NCBI GenBank assembly: GCA_023442905.1
Contig: JAEZWY010000117.1
Span: 1 to 9,616, forward strand
Length of the DNA: 9,616 bases
Source: Bacillota bacterium
GTDB taxonomy: Bacteria; Bacillota; Bacilli; Lactobacillales; Aerococcaceae
Direction of reading: 5' to 3'
Part shown: in pieces, positions 1-6,284 of the stretch
Numbering within the stretch: the first letter of the stretch is position 1
Layout of the letters: each line of letters begins with the position of its first letter
Notes under the pieces: model-generated
Told to the model about the DNA's origin: nothing
Database searches by the model: none
Seen by the model: the letters and a program-made list of their open reading frames with translations, nothing else
Translations under genes and position numbers: made by a program

Positions 1-571
1 GTCTGAGAATGGCCTTGAAGGTTCTCGTCGTTTCCTAGAACGTGTATGGCGTTTACTAGTTGATGAAAATGGCAAAATGCGTGACCGTATTACGACAATG
101 AACACAGGTGAATTAGACAAAGTTTACCACCAAACAGTTCAAAAAGTAACGGAAGACTTTGACAACCTACACTTTAATACAGCCATTTCTCAAATGATGG
201 TATTTGTAAATGAAGCTAATAAGGCTGAAAGCCTATACTATGAATACGTGAAAGGCTTTATTCAACTGATTGCCCCAATCGCTCCGCATTTAGCTGAAGA
301 AATGTGGGTAATTGTTGGAAACGAACCTGGTATTTCATACGTAGACTGGCCAACATTTGATCCAGAAATGATCGTTGATGATGAAATTGAAATCGTTGTA
401 CAAGTGAATGGTAAAATCAAAGCGAAATTAAGAGTGCCTAATGATAGTGCAAAAGAAGCGTTATTAGAAATTGCACATGCAAATGAGAAAGTGCAAGAAG
501 CAATTGCAGGTAAAACAATCCGTAAAGAAATCGTAGTACCAAACAAACTAGTCAATATTGTGGCAAATTAG
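1..571 (+). CDS. leuS: Leucyl-tRNA synthetase, C-terminal part (5' truncated by window)
   Basis: This is the last 189 codons of leucyl-tRNA synthetase, a cytoplasmic class I enzyme that charges tRNA-Leu with leucine; the start lies outside the window. The reading frame is open from base 2, upstream of the first in-frame ATG at 77, and begins SENGLEGSRRFLERVWRL, typical of the start of the LeuRS anticodon-binding helical domain. Further on, the segment PIAPHLAEEMW belongs to the same helical bundle, and VQVNGKIKAKLRVP opens the small C-terminal domain that contacts the tRNA. The catalytic HIGH and KMSKS motifs and the editing domain are upstream and not visible. The protein ends normally with TAG. 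No terminator hairpin follows; the promoter of the next gene begins one base after the stop. Identification is firm from family knowledge. Confidence 0.96.
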   Translation, partial: SENGLEGSRRFLERVWRLLVDENGKMRDRITTMNTGELDKVYHQTVQKVTEDFDNLHFNTAISQMMVFVNEANKAESLYYEYVKGFIQLIAPIAPHLAEEMWVIVGNEPGISYVDWPTFDPEMIVDDEIEIVVQVNGKIKAKLRVPNDSAKEALLEIAHANEKVQEAIAGKTIRKEIVVPNKLVNIVAN

Positions 572-599
572 TAGACATCATATTTGTCTTGTGTATAAT
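572..599 (+). promoter_or_regulatory. Sigma-A-type promoter of the pyridoxamine kinase gene
   Basis: A -35 box TAGACA (572-577, one mismatch to TTGACA) and a perfect -10 box TATAAT (594-599) are separated by 16 nt. Transcription would start near 606, giving a leader of about 30 nt. A short dyad, AGACA (573-577) and TGTCT (585-589), lies in and just after the -35 box and might be an operator, though five base pairs is weak evidence. The assignment rests on consensus matching only. Confidence 0.7.
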
Positions 600-634
600 A
601 TGATTAGTTTTTAATAAGGGGAGATGGCGTTTAC

Positions 635-1498
635 ATGAAAAATATTTTAATTATCCACGATGCTTCTAGCTTCGGTAAATGTTCTACAACAGTGGCATTA
701 CCAATTCTATCAAGTATGCACCTACAAGGAACTATTTTACCAACAGCCTTGCTTTCAACACATACAGGGCCAGGTTTTGAAGGATTCACATTTCTTGACT
801 TAACTGATGAAATGGAAAAAATCGTGGATCATTGGCACTCATTTGGCTTAAAATTTGATGCAGCATACGTTGGCTATTTAGGTAGTGTTCGCCAAATCAA
901 GTTTTTAGAGAAAGAACTGCCAAAATTATTAAAAGATGATGCAAAATTCTATCTAGATCCTGTTATGGCTGACAATGGTAGTTTCTATTATGGTTTTGAC
1001 GAAGAGTATGCAAAAGAAATGTTGAATTTATGTGCGGTGGCTGATGTTATCATGCCTAACCAAACTGAAGCAAGTTTCTTGTACGGTGTTGACTATACTG
1101 AAGGTATTTGGCCACAAGAAAAAATTGATGAATTTTTAACTGTCGTACGTAAACAAACGAATGCTTCAGTTATTTTAACTGGTGCAGGTTATGATGGTGA
1201 AAATCAAACTGGTGCTTATTACTTGGACGCTGAAACAGGAGAACAAGGTTTAGCAACTGGTCCGTTTATCGGTGGTAAATTCCATGGAACGGGTGATATT
1301 TTCGGTTCAATTTTTGTTGGTGCATTAGCTAACGGTGCTTCTGTAAAAGTTGCTAGTCAATTAGCCGTAGACTATATTCCAAAAATTATTGAAAAATCAC
1401 TAGAAGATCCTGATGTTATGATGAACGGGTTACAATTTGAGCTATTCTTAGGTGATTTATCCAACTTTGTTTCTAAATTAAAAGACAATCAAAATTAA
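635..1498 (+). CDS. pdxY: Pyridoxal/pyridoxamine kinase (ribokinase-like family)
   Basis: The 287-residue protein belongs to the ribokinase-like kinases that use ATP to phosphorylate the 5'-hydroxyl of pyridoxal, pyridoxamine or pyridoxine, the salvage route to the cofactor pyridoxal phosphate. Seen directly: an N-terminal beta strand followed by HDASSFGKCS (8-17), a substrate-site region ALLSTHTG (38-45), the YLDPVMADNG segment (about 106-115), PNQTEA (141-146), and the anion-hole motif GTGD (218-221), whose Asp221 is the expected catalytic base. Its length equals that of E. coli PdxY. ATG at 635 is preceded by AAGGGGAG (616-623) at 11 nt. It appears to be a single-gene unit with its own promoter and terminator, suggesting a cell that imports vitamin B6. 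The family is clear; preference between pyridoxal and pyridoxamine cannot be told, and the symbol pdxK would be equally defensible. Confidence 0.88.
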   Translation: MKNILIIHDASSFGKCSTTVALPILSSMHLQGTILPTALLSTHTGPGFEGFTFLDLTDEMEKIVDHWHSFGLKFDAAYVGYLGSVRQIKFLEKELPKLLKDDAKFYLDPVMADNGSFYYGFDEEYAKEMLNLCAVADVIMPNQTEASFLYGVDYTEGIWPQEKIDEFLTVVRKQTNASVILTGAGYDGENQTGAYYLDAETGEQGLATGPFIGGKFHGTGDIFGSIFVGALANGASVKVASQLAVDYIPKIIEKSLEDPDVMMNGLQFELFLGDLSNFVSKLKDNQN

Positions 1499-1515
1499 TA
1501 TTTAGACAAATGATT

Positions 1516-1558
1516 AACTGGCAGTTGTGTAAAACTACATGACTGTCAGTTTTTATTT
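1516..1558 (+). terminator. Rho-independent terminator after the pyridoxamine kinase gene
   Basis: A 15-bp stem with three G-U pairs is formed by 1516-1530 and 1537-1551, closing a six-base loop (AAAACT), and runs directly into the T-rich tail TTTTATTT. It begins 18 nt after the kinase stop codon and separates this gene from the murJ-like operon. Confidence 0.85.
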
Positions 1559-1677
1559 GGGATTTAATCACTTTTTCAAATGACTAGGAGTTATATGAAA
1601 AAGCAAATTTATTCTCAATAGCATACTGAATTAGTTCTAAGAAATAAGAATAAATCTATGCTAGCATCTGGGTTATA

Positions 1678-1849
1678 TTGAACATTTAATACCTTACTTT
1701 TCTGTTATAATCATTTTGCGACTGCAGATTAGCTTGAAAACTTAAAGTCTTTTTAATCCTATCTTGATTGAAATAGTGGGGTGTATTATATAAAATGAAA
1801 GCTAAGTGTTTTTCAAAGATAAATAAAAATTTGTAAGGAGCTAAGAAAT
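1678..1849 (+). promoter_or_regulatory. Promoter and leader region of the murJ-rsuA operon
   Basis: The 350-nt gap between the kinase gene and the next gene holds the terminator, then AT-rich DNA. The best promoter element is an extended -10, TGTTATAAT (1703-1711). The upstream TTGAAC (1678-1683) is 22 nt away, too far to be an ideal -35, so this would be an extended -10 promoter with a leader of about 130 nt. A second possibility is TTGATT (1764-1769) with TATATA (1787-1792) at 17 nt. The leader also contains a 13-codon ORF (1795-1836) whose stop overlaps the AAGGAG ribosome binding site (1835-1840) of the next gene. No known riboswitch was recognised. Confidence 0.45.
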
Positions 1850-3670
1850 ATGGGTATAGAAGATCCGAAGTTAAATCGGACTGATGAGCTAGAACAAGTA
1901 GTTCAGCCTGAGGAAGTGGATCCACTAGGTCTACCACCTAGAAAACCAAGTGCTAGCGCTCAGGAGAAAATGAATGCTGGTGCCTCTTGGATGACGATTG
2001 CCTCTATGGTATCGCGGATTTTAGGGGTCCTTTACATCATGCCATGGTATAGATGGATGGGAGAACCTCATATCGCTAATGAAGCCAATTCATTGTTTAA
2101 TATTGGTTATAGTTACTATGCAATATTCTTATCAATTACAATTGCTGGGGTCCCCGATTCAATAGCCAAGCAGATGGCTTATTATAATGCTCGCGGATAT
2201 TATAAAACAGCTAACCGACTATTTAAGGCAGGCCTTGCCTTGATGACTGTTACCGGATTAGTTGGAGGGGTCTTACTTTGGACCTTTGCGCCCGTTTTAG
2301 CGCAATCTACGCCAGCACGTGATTTCAATTCCGTTATCTTAGTTATTCGATCATTAGTGCCTGCATTAGTGGTCTTACCGACTATTTCAGTTATCCGTGG
2401 TTACTTCCAAGGTCACCAAGATATGAAACCATCGGCAGTCTCACAAATTACTGAACAAATTTTGCGTGTATTGTACATGTTAGGTGCAGTATATATTATT
2501 CGAGTCATCAATAACGGAGACATGGTTAAAGCTGTTACACACTCGACCTTTGCTGCATTTATAGGTGCCTTAGCAGCTTTTGGTACGCTAGCTTACTTCT
2601 TTATTCGCTACCGTAAAGGATATAGTAAAGAAGAAGCACTGTATGCGGTAAAAGAAGAAAAGTATGTTTCTTCAAAAAGCTTATTATTAGAAATTGTGAT
2701 GATTGCGATTCCTTTTATTATTTCTGGTTCAGCTATCGAATTAACGCGTTTAATTGATACCAATACCTTCATGCCTATTATGGAACGGGTATCTGAATTA
2801 TCACCGGATCAATTGATTAATGAATATGCCATTTTTGGTGCCAATGCCAATAAATTAGTAACCATTGTTGTTTCCTTAGCAGTGGCAATTGGTTCAACTT
2901 CAATTGCGGTGATTTCAGCCACCCATTCAGAGGAAAAAAGGTCAATCGAAGCTAAGTTGGCTAAGAAAAAACATCAAAGGCGTGTTGATAGACATGCTAA
3001 TCATGATTTTCCTGAAACAAAAGGCTTAATTGGACACAATTTAAAATTATTCTCATTGGTGATGTTCCCATCTGCAATTGGGATGGCAGTTTTAGCGGAA
3101 CCATTGTATGCGATCATCTTTACCCACGATCCATTAGGCACATCGTTGCTACAGTTAGCGGCTATGGTGGCTGTTACTATGGGACTGTTTTCAGTGTTAG
3201 TGGCAATGTTACAAGCAATGTCCTTTTTCAAAGAGGCTATTCTAGGTATGGTTCTTGGCGTAACTGTAAAACTAGTATTACAAGCGCCACTACTAGCTAT
3301 TTTCGGTACGCCAGGCGCGCTTTTAGCAACTGGATGCGCTTTTATTGCTATTGCTGTCTTCTACTTGTGGCGATTAAAAGTACGGATTAATCTATCAATT
3401 TTAGAAGTTTTTAACCAAATTAAAGGAATCGCCTTATTAGCAGCAACAATGGGTATTGCTACTTGGCTTGTTAACCAATTCTTGCGTCGTACAATTCTGT
3501 CACCTGAAATCTCGATTGTTCACCAACTTGCACAGATTGTAATAGTTGCTGGCGTTGGTGTAGCAGTATACGTATTAGGTGGCTTACGCTTTAAACTATT
3601 AGATACCTTACTTGGTGACAAGGCGAAAATGCTTCGTGCTAGATTAGGGATGGGCCGCTATGACAAATAA
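1850..3670 (+). CDS. murJ: MurJ/YtgP-type lipid II flippase (MOP superfamily membrane protein)
   Basis: This 606-residue, highly hydrophobic protein belongs to the SpoVB/MurJ/Wzx branch of the MOP exporter superfamily. The closest described relatives are the YtgP-type MurJ proteins of bacilli and streptococci, which move lipid-linked peptidoglycan precursor (lipid II) across the membrane. Many membrane spans are visible: the first lies around residues 45-66, and the rest continue to a final group around 530-590. The conserved-looking segment GYFQGHQDMKPSAVSQ (184-199) sits between spans, and AGVPDSIAKQMAYY (99-112) is typical of the family. A lysine/histidine-rich hydrophilic loop lies near residues 360-400. 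The first ~40 residues are acidic and proline-containing, a cytoplasmic tail before the membrane domain. ATG at 1850 has AAGGAG (1835-1840) at 9 nt. Adjacency to rsuA supports the YtgP assignment; another SpoVB-like polysaccharide flippase is the main alternative. Confidence 0.82.
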   Translation: MGIEDPKLNRTDELEQVVQPEEVDPLGLPPRKPSASAQEKMNAGASWMTIASMVSRILGVLYIMPWYRWMGEPHIANEANSLFNIGYSYYAIFLSITIAGVPDSIAKQMAYYNARGYYKTANRLFKAGLALMTVTGLVGGVLLWTFAPVLAQSTPARDFNSVILVIRSLVPALVVLPTISVIRGYFQGHQDMKPSAVSQITEQILRVLYMLGAVYIIRVINNGDMVKAVTHSTFAAFIGALAAFGTLAYFFIRYRKGYSKEEALYAVKEEKYVSSKSLLLEIVMIAIPFIISGSAIELTRLIDTNTFMPIMERVSELSPDQLINEYAIFGANANKLVTIVVSLAVAIGSTSIAVISATHSEEKRSIEAKLAKKKHQRRVDRHANHDFPETKGLIGHNLKLFSLVMFPSAIGMAVLAEPLYAIIFTHDPLGTSLLQLAAMVAVTMGLFSVLVAMLQAMSFFKEAILGMVLGVTVKLVLQAPLLAIFGTPGALLATGCAFIAIAVFYLWRLKVRINLSILEVFNQIKGIALLAATMGIATWLVNQFLRRTILSPEISIVHQLAQIVIVAGVGVAVYVLGGLRFKLLDTLLGDKAKMLRARLGMGRYDK

Positions 3671-4436
3671 AAAAACTGGCAAAAATACACAACGTTTAGA
3701 TAAGTTTGTATCTAGCATGACCCCGTATAGTAGAAGTGATGTTAAAATGCTGATTAAAAAATCAGCCATTCTTGTTAATGGTGCTGTTGCAAAGAAAGCT
3801 AATCTATCGGTACATGTTACAGAGGACCTCGTTGAGGTTGATGGTCAAGAAATCGTTTACGAACCATATGTTTACATTGTGATGCATAAACCAGACGGGG
3901 TGATTTCAGCTACTGAAGATACTCGTTGGGAAACGGTCATTGACCTTTTACCTGAAGATTTAGTATTAACCTATGAACCATTTCCAGTAGGCCGTTTAGA
4001 TAAAGATACAACGGGACTACTCTTAATTACTAATGATGGTCAATTCAACCATGCTTTAATGGCGCCTAAGAAACATGTGGAAAAGGAATATGCTGTCCTT
4101 GTTGATGGTATACTCACAGATACAAATATTACCCAATTTGAAAAAGGTTTAGATATTGGTCAAGGCGAAAAAACAAAGCCTGCAAAACTTTATATCGATC
4201 AAGTTGATGAAGCAACCGGGCAAAGTTTTGCTAGAGTTGTTATAGCAGAAGGTAAATATCACCAAGTAAAAAGAATGTTTCATGCAGTTGACTGTGAAGT
4301 GGTAAAACTGCATAGACAGCGAATTGGGCAATTAGTATTACCAGAATTCCTAAATGAAGGAGAATTCGTCTCAGTAAATTATCAAGACTTATATGATGCT
4401 ATTTATGATAGAAAACCATTAGTTATAACAGACTAA
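3660..4436 (+). CDS. rsuA: 16S rRNA pseudouridine synthase, RsuA family
   Basis: The 258-residue protein has an N-terminal S4 RNA-binding domain (about 10-60, QRLDKFVSSM to the VEVDG turn) followed by an RsuA/RluB-type catalytic domain beginning at YIVMHKPDG (72-80). The signature GRLDKDTTGLLL (111-122) carries the expected catalytic Asp114, and KEYAVLVDG and the C-terminal GKYHQVKRMF stretch are also typical. RsuA of E. coli converts U516 of 16S rRNA to pseudouridine; the same target is inferred here, but related enzymes such as RluB or RluE act on 23S rRNA, so the site is not certain. ATG 3660 lies within the last codons of the flippase gene (11-nt overlap), with AGGGA (3646-3650) at 9 nt, implying translational coupling. 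The gene ends the operon before a strong terminator. Confidence 0.88.
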   Translation: MTNKKTGKNTQRLDKFVSSMTPYSRSDVKMLIKKSAILVNGAVAKKANLSVHVTEDLVEVDGQEIVYEPYVYIVMHKPDGVISATEDTRWETVIDLLPEDLVLTYEPFPVGRLDKDTTGLLLITNDGQFNHALMAPKKHVEKEYAVLVDGILTDTNITQFEKGLDIGQGEKTKPAKLYIDQVDEATGQSFARVVIAEGKYHQVKRMFHAVDCEVVKLHRQRIGQLVLPEFLNEGEFVSVNYQDLYDAIYDRKPLVITD

Positions 4437-4463
4437 AATCGAAAAAAGTTAGACTTCTAGTAT

Positions 4464-4520
4464 AATCTCCTTAAGGTAGGTTCAGAAAAATGAACCTACT
4501 TTAGGGAGATTTTTTATTTT
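4464..4520 (+). terminator. Strong Rho-independent terminator after rsuA
   Basis: Bases 4464-4484 pair with 4491-4511 to give a 21-bp stem, with only G-U exceptions, around a GAAAAA loop; the tail TTTTTATTTT (4511-4520) follows. It lies about 30 nt after the rsuA stop. The stem is long for a terminator and symmetrical enough that a partial reverse-strand function is conceivable, but no gene converges on it. Confidence 0.93.
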
Positions 4521-4564
4521 ACTGTTACAAGTCTAAGTGAACGATTAAATCGCACCTTATAGTT

Positions 4565-4674
4565 GGGTTCGCCAGAGCAGCCAGGTGTCCGCTTCAGAAA
4601 TAGCTTGCGTGATGTGCCATCACTACACCTATTTCTTCCATCGTCTCCTGGCTGGGCGCTCTGTCTCACACCCT
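4565..4674. repeat. Tandem structured element, unit A (110 nt)
   Basis: This is the first of two similar 110-nt units lying 118 nt apart, visibly more G+C-rich than the surrounding gap. It folds into one long interrupted hairpin: GGGT (4565-4568) with ACCC (4670-4673); CAGAG (4573-4577) with CTCTG (4659-4663); CAGCCAGG (4578-4585) with CCTGGCTG (4647-4654); AGAAATAG (4596-4603) with CTATTTCT (4629-4636); GTGATG (4609-4614) with CATCAC (4618-4623), capped by TGC. Unpaired blocks shared exactly with unit B are GGGTTCGC, GTCCGCTTC, TTCCATCGT and CTCACACCCT. No start-to-stop ORF explains it. It could be a structured non-coding RNA or a MITE-like repeat; the fold is nearly strand-symmetric, so orientation is left open. 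I do not recognise it as a named Rfam family. Confidence 0.8.
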
Positions 4675-4682
4675 GTTTAGTC

Positions 4683-4792
4683 GGGTTCGCTCGACCAGCT
4701 CAAGTCCGCTTCAGACTAATTTGCAGCTGATTGCATCAGCTACTGCATTAGTCTTCCATCGTTATTGAGCTGAACGGTCTCGCTCACACCCT
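4683..4792. repeat. Tandem structured element, unit B (110 nt)
   Basis: The second unit has the same length and order of parts as unit A. Pairings: GGGT (4683-4686) with ACCC (4788-4791); GACC (4693-4696) with GGTC (4776-4779); AGCTCAA (4697-4703) with TTGAGCT (4765-4771); AGACTAAT (4713-4720) with ATTAGTCT (4747-4754); AGCTGAT (4725-4731) with ATCAGCT (4735-4741), again capped by TGC. The stems differ in sequence from unit A on both sides, so pairing is kept, while the loop blocks are identical. It ends about 45 nt before the putative -10 box of pepV. The GCTCACAC near its 3' end (4782-4789) is also complementary to GTGTGAGC at 4813-4820, outside the unit. Confidence 0.8.
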
Positions 4793-4824
4793 TATAATTT
4801 GTTAGTTGTATTGTGTGAGCTATT

Positions 4825-4847
4825 CTCTATTTTGTGATAAAATAGAG
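4825..4847 (+). promoter_or_regulatory. Putative pepV promoter with overlapping inverted repeat
   Basis: TGATAAAAT (4835-4843) reads as an extended -10 element with TAAAAT (4838-4843) as the hexamer; no good -35 box stands at the right distance. A perfect 9-bp inverted repeat, CTCTATTTT (4825-4833) and AAAATAGAG (4839-4847) around GTGAT, covers this -10. It could be an operator for a repressor or an early hairpin. The rest of the gap, 4521-4564, shows only a small palindrome around CGATTAAATCG (4542-4552). Confidence 0.45.
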
Positions 4848-4876
4848 TCAGGAACAAATTTCTAGGAGGATTCTAA

Positions 4877-6280
4877 ATGACAATTAATTGGCAAGAAGAG
4901 ATCAACAATCGTAAAGATGATTTAATCAATGACTTATTTACATTATTAAGTGTGAATAGTATTCGTGATGACAGTAAGGCAAGTGCTGATGCACCTGTTG
5001 GACCAGGGCCAAAAGAGGCTTTGGAGACTTTCTTAAAGATTGCTGAACGTGATGGTTTCACTACTAAAAATGTTGATAACCTTGCAGGTCATGCTGAATT
5101 CGGTGCAGGTGATGAAACGCTTGGTGTTTTAGCCCATGTGGACGTGGTACCTGTTGATGATAAATGGGATACAGATCCTTTCAAACCAGAAATTATAAAT
5201 GACCGTATCTATGCACGTGGTGCTTCTGATGATAAAGGTCCTTTAATGGCCGCATACTACGGACTTAAAGTAATCAAAGAATTAGGCCTTCCAGTTGATA
5301 AACGTGTTCGTTTTATCGTTGGTACTGACGAAGAAAGTGAATGGAAAGGTGTAACACGTTACTTCGAAGTAGAAGAAGAACCGGATTTTGGTTTCTCCCC
5401 AGACGCTGACTTCCCAATTATTAACGGGGAAAAAGGGATGTATTCAGCTAAGCTAGTATTTGACCGTCGTAGTGACAAATTGCTTTCATTTGAAAGTGGC
5501 CTTCGTGAAAATATGGTACCGGGTGAAGCACATGCAGTGGTAACTGGATTGACTTCTGATGTCAATCAAATCGTTGCAGATTTCCAAGCGGCTAATCCAG
5601 AAATCACTATTATTGTAAGTCCAGAAGCTGATGCTACTGCAATTACGGTTGAAGGTAAGGGCGTTCACGCAATGAATCCAAGTGTTGGATATAATGCGGC
5701 AACTTACTTATCTAAATTATTATTACAATTAGACGATGATTTAGCCCAAGATGACCTATTGAAATTCTTAGGTGACCTATTACACTTAGACTTTAATGGT
5801 GAAAAATTAGGCATTGCTCATGAAGACGACATTATGGGTAAAGTAACAGTTAACCCTGGTTTAGTAGGCGAAGAAGACGGTAAATTATATACAGTCTTAA
5901 ATATTCGTGTGCCACGTGGTAAAGATTATAGTGAAATTGATACAACATTTGCAACCCACGGTGAAACTTACCACTATCACTTTGTAGACGGTACAAAAAC
6001 CAATAAAGTACCGCACTATGTACCAGCTGATGATCCGTTAGTGCAAACTTTACTAGCTGTTTATGAAAAACAAACCGGTGAAAAAGGACAAGAACGCTCA
6101 ATCGGTGGTGGAACCTATGGCCGTTTATTAAAACGTGGGGTAGCCTTTGGTGCCTTATTCCCAGATTCAGTAGATACAATGCACCAAGCGAATGAATTCT
6201 TTGCTGTTCGTTACTTAATGAAATCAGCCGCTATTTATGCTGAAGCCATTTACGAATTGATCAAACCAGAAAACGCATAA
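4877..6280 (+). CDS. pepV: Dipeptidase PepV (M20 zinc metallopeptidase)
   Basis: The 467-residue protein matches the PepV branch of the M20 family (about 470 residues in Lactobacillus), cytoplasmic di-zinc enzymes that hydrolyse dipeptides after uptake of larger peptides. Metal-site motifs are visible in order: AHVDVVP (86-92; zinc ligand His87 and Asp89), ARGASDDKGP (113-122; bridging Asp at 118/119), the DEE at 151-153 (catalytic base Glu152 and ligand Glu153), SPDADFP (174-180; Asp ligand), and His436 in DTMHQANEFF. The middle, about residues 190-380, is the lid domain and includes GKGVHAMNPSVGYNAA with its substrate-site His. IGGGTYGR near the C-terminus is another family hallmark. ATG 4877 follows AGGAGG (4864-4869) at 7 nt. 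The stop is 4 nt before rlmP, so the two are likely cotranscribed. Cleavage specificity cannot be read from the sequence. Confidence 0.95.
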   Translation: MTINWQEEINNRKDDLINDLFTLLSVNSIRDDSKASADAPVGPGPKEALETFLKIAERDGFTTKNVDNLAGHAEFGAGDETLGVLAHVDVVPVDDKWDTDPFKPEIINDRIYARGASDDKGPLMAAYYGLKVIKELGLPVDKRVRFIVGTDEESEWKGVTRYFEVEEEPDFGFSPDADFPIINGEKGMYSAKLVFDRRSDKLLSFESGLRENMVPGEAHAVVTGLTSDVNQIVADFQAANPEITIIVSPEADATAITVEGKGVHAMNPSVGYNAATYLSKLLLQLDDDLAQDDLLKFLGDLLHLDFNGEKLGIAHEDDIMGKVTVNPGLVGEEDGKLYTVLNIRVPRGKDYSEIDTTFATHGETYHYHFVDGTKTNKVPHYVPADDPLVQTLLAVYEKQTGEKGQERSIGGGTYGRLLKRGVAFGALFPDSVDTMHQANEFFAVRYLMKSAAIYAEAIYELIKPENA

Positions 6281-6284
6281 AGCT

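Noticed and set aside
624..638. Four-codon ORF (ATG GCG TTT ACA TGA) overlapping the start of the kinase gene
   Set aside because: Its ATG directly follows the ribosome binding site with no spacing, so initiation there is unlikely; the ATG at 635 has proper spacing and matches the family start.
1686..1937. Reverse-strand ORF over the murJ leader
   Set aside because: It overlaps the start of the flippase gene and its AT-rich leader, resembles no family, and lacks promoter or ribosome binding evidence.
4461..4466. TATAAT just before the rsuA terminator, as a promoter for a small RNA
   Set aside because: No -35 at a suitable distance and no extended -10; the transcript would be little more than the terminator hairpin.
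4565..4792. CRISPR array or T-box as an explanation of the tandem units
   Set aside because: There are only two units of 110 nt with no repeat-spacer pattern, and neither contains the T-box core sequence.
5850..6179. 109-codon reverse-strand ORF inside pepV
   Set aside because: It lies fully opposite a clear M20 peptidase, has a low-complexity His/Leu/Tyr composition and no ribosome binding site; it is a shadow of pepV.
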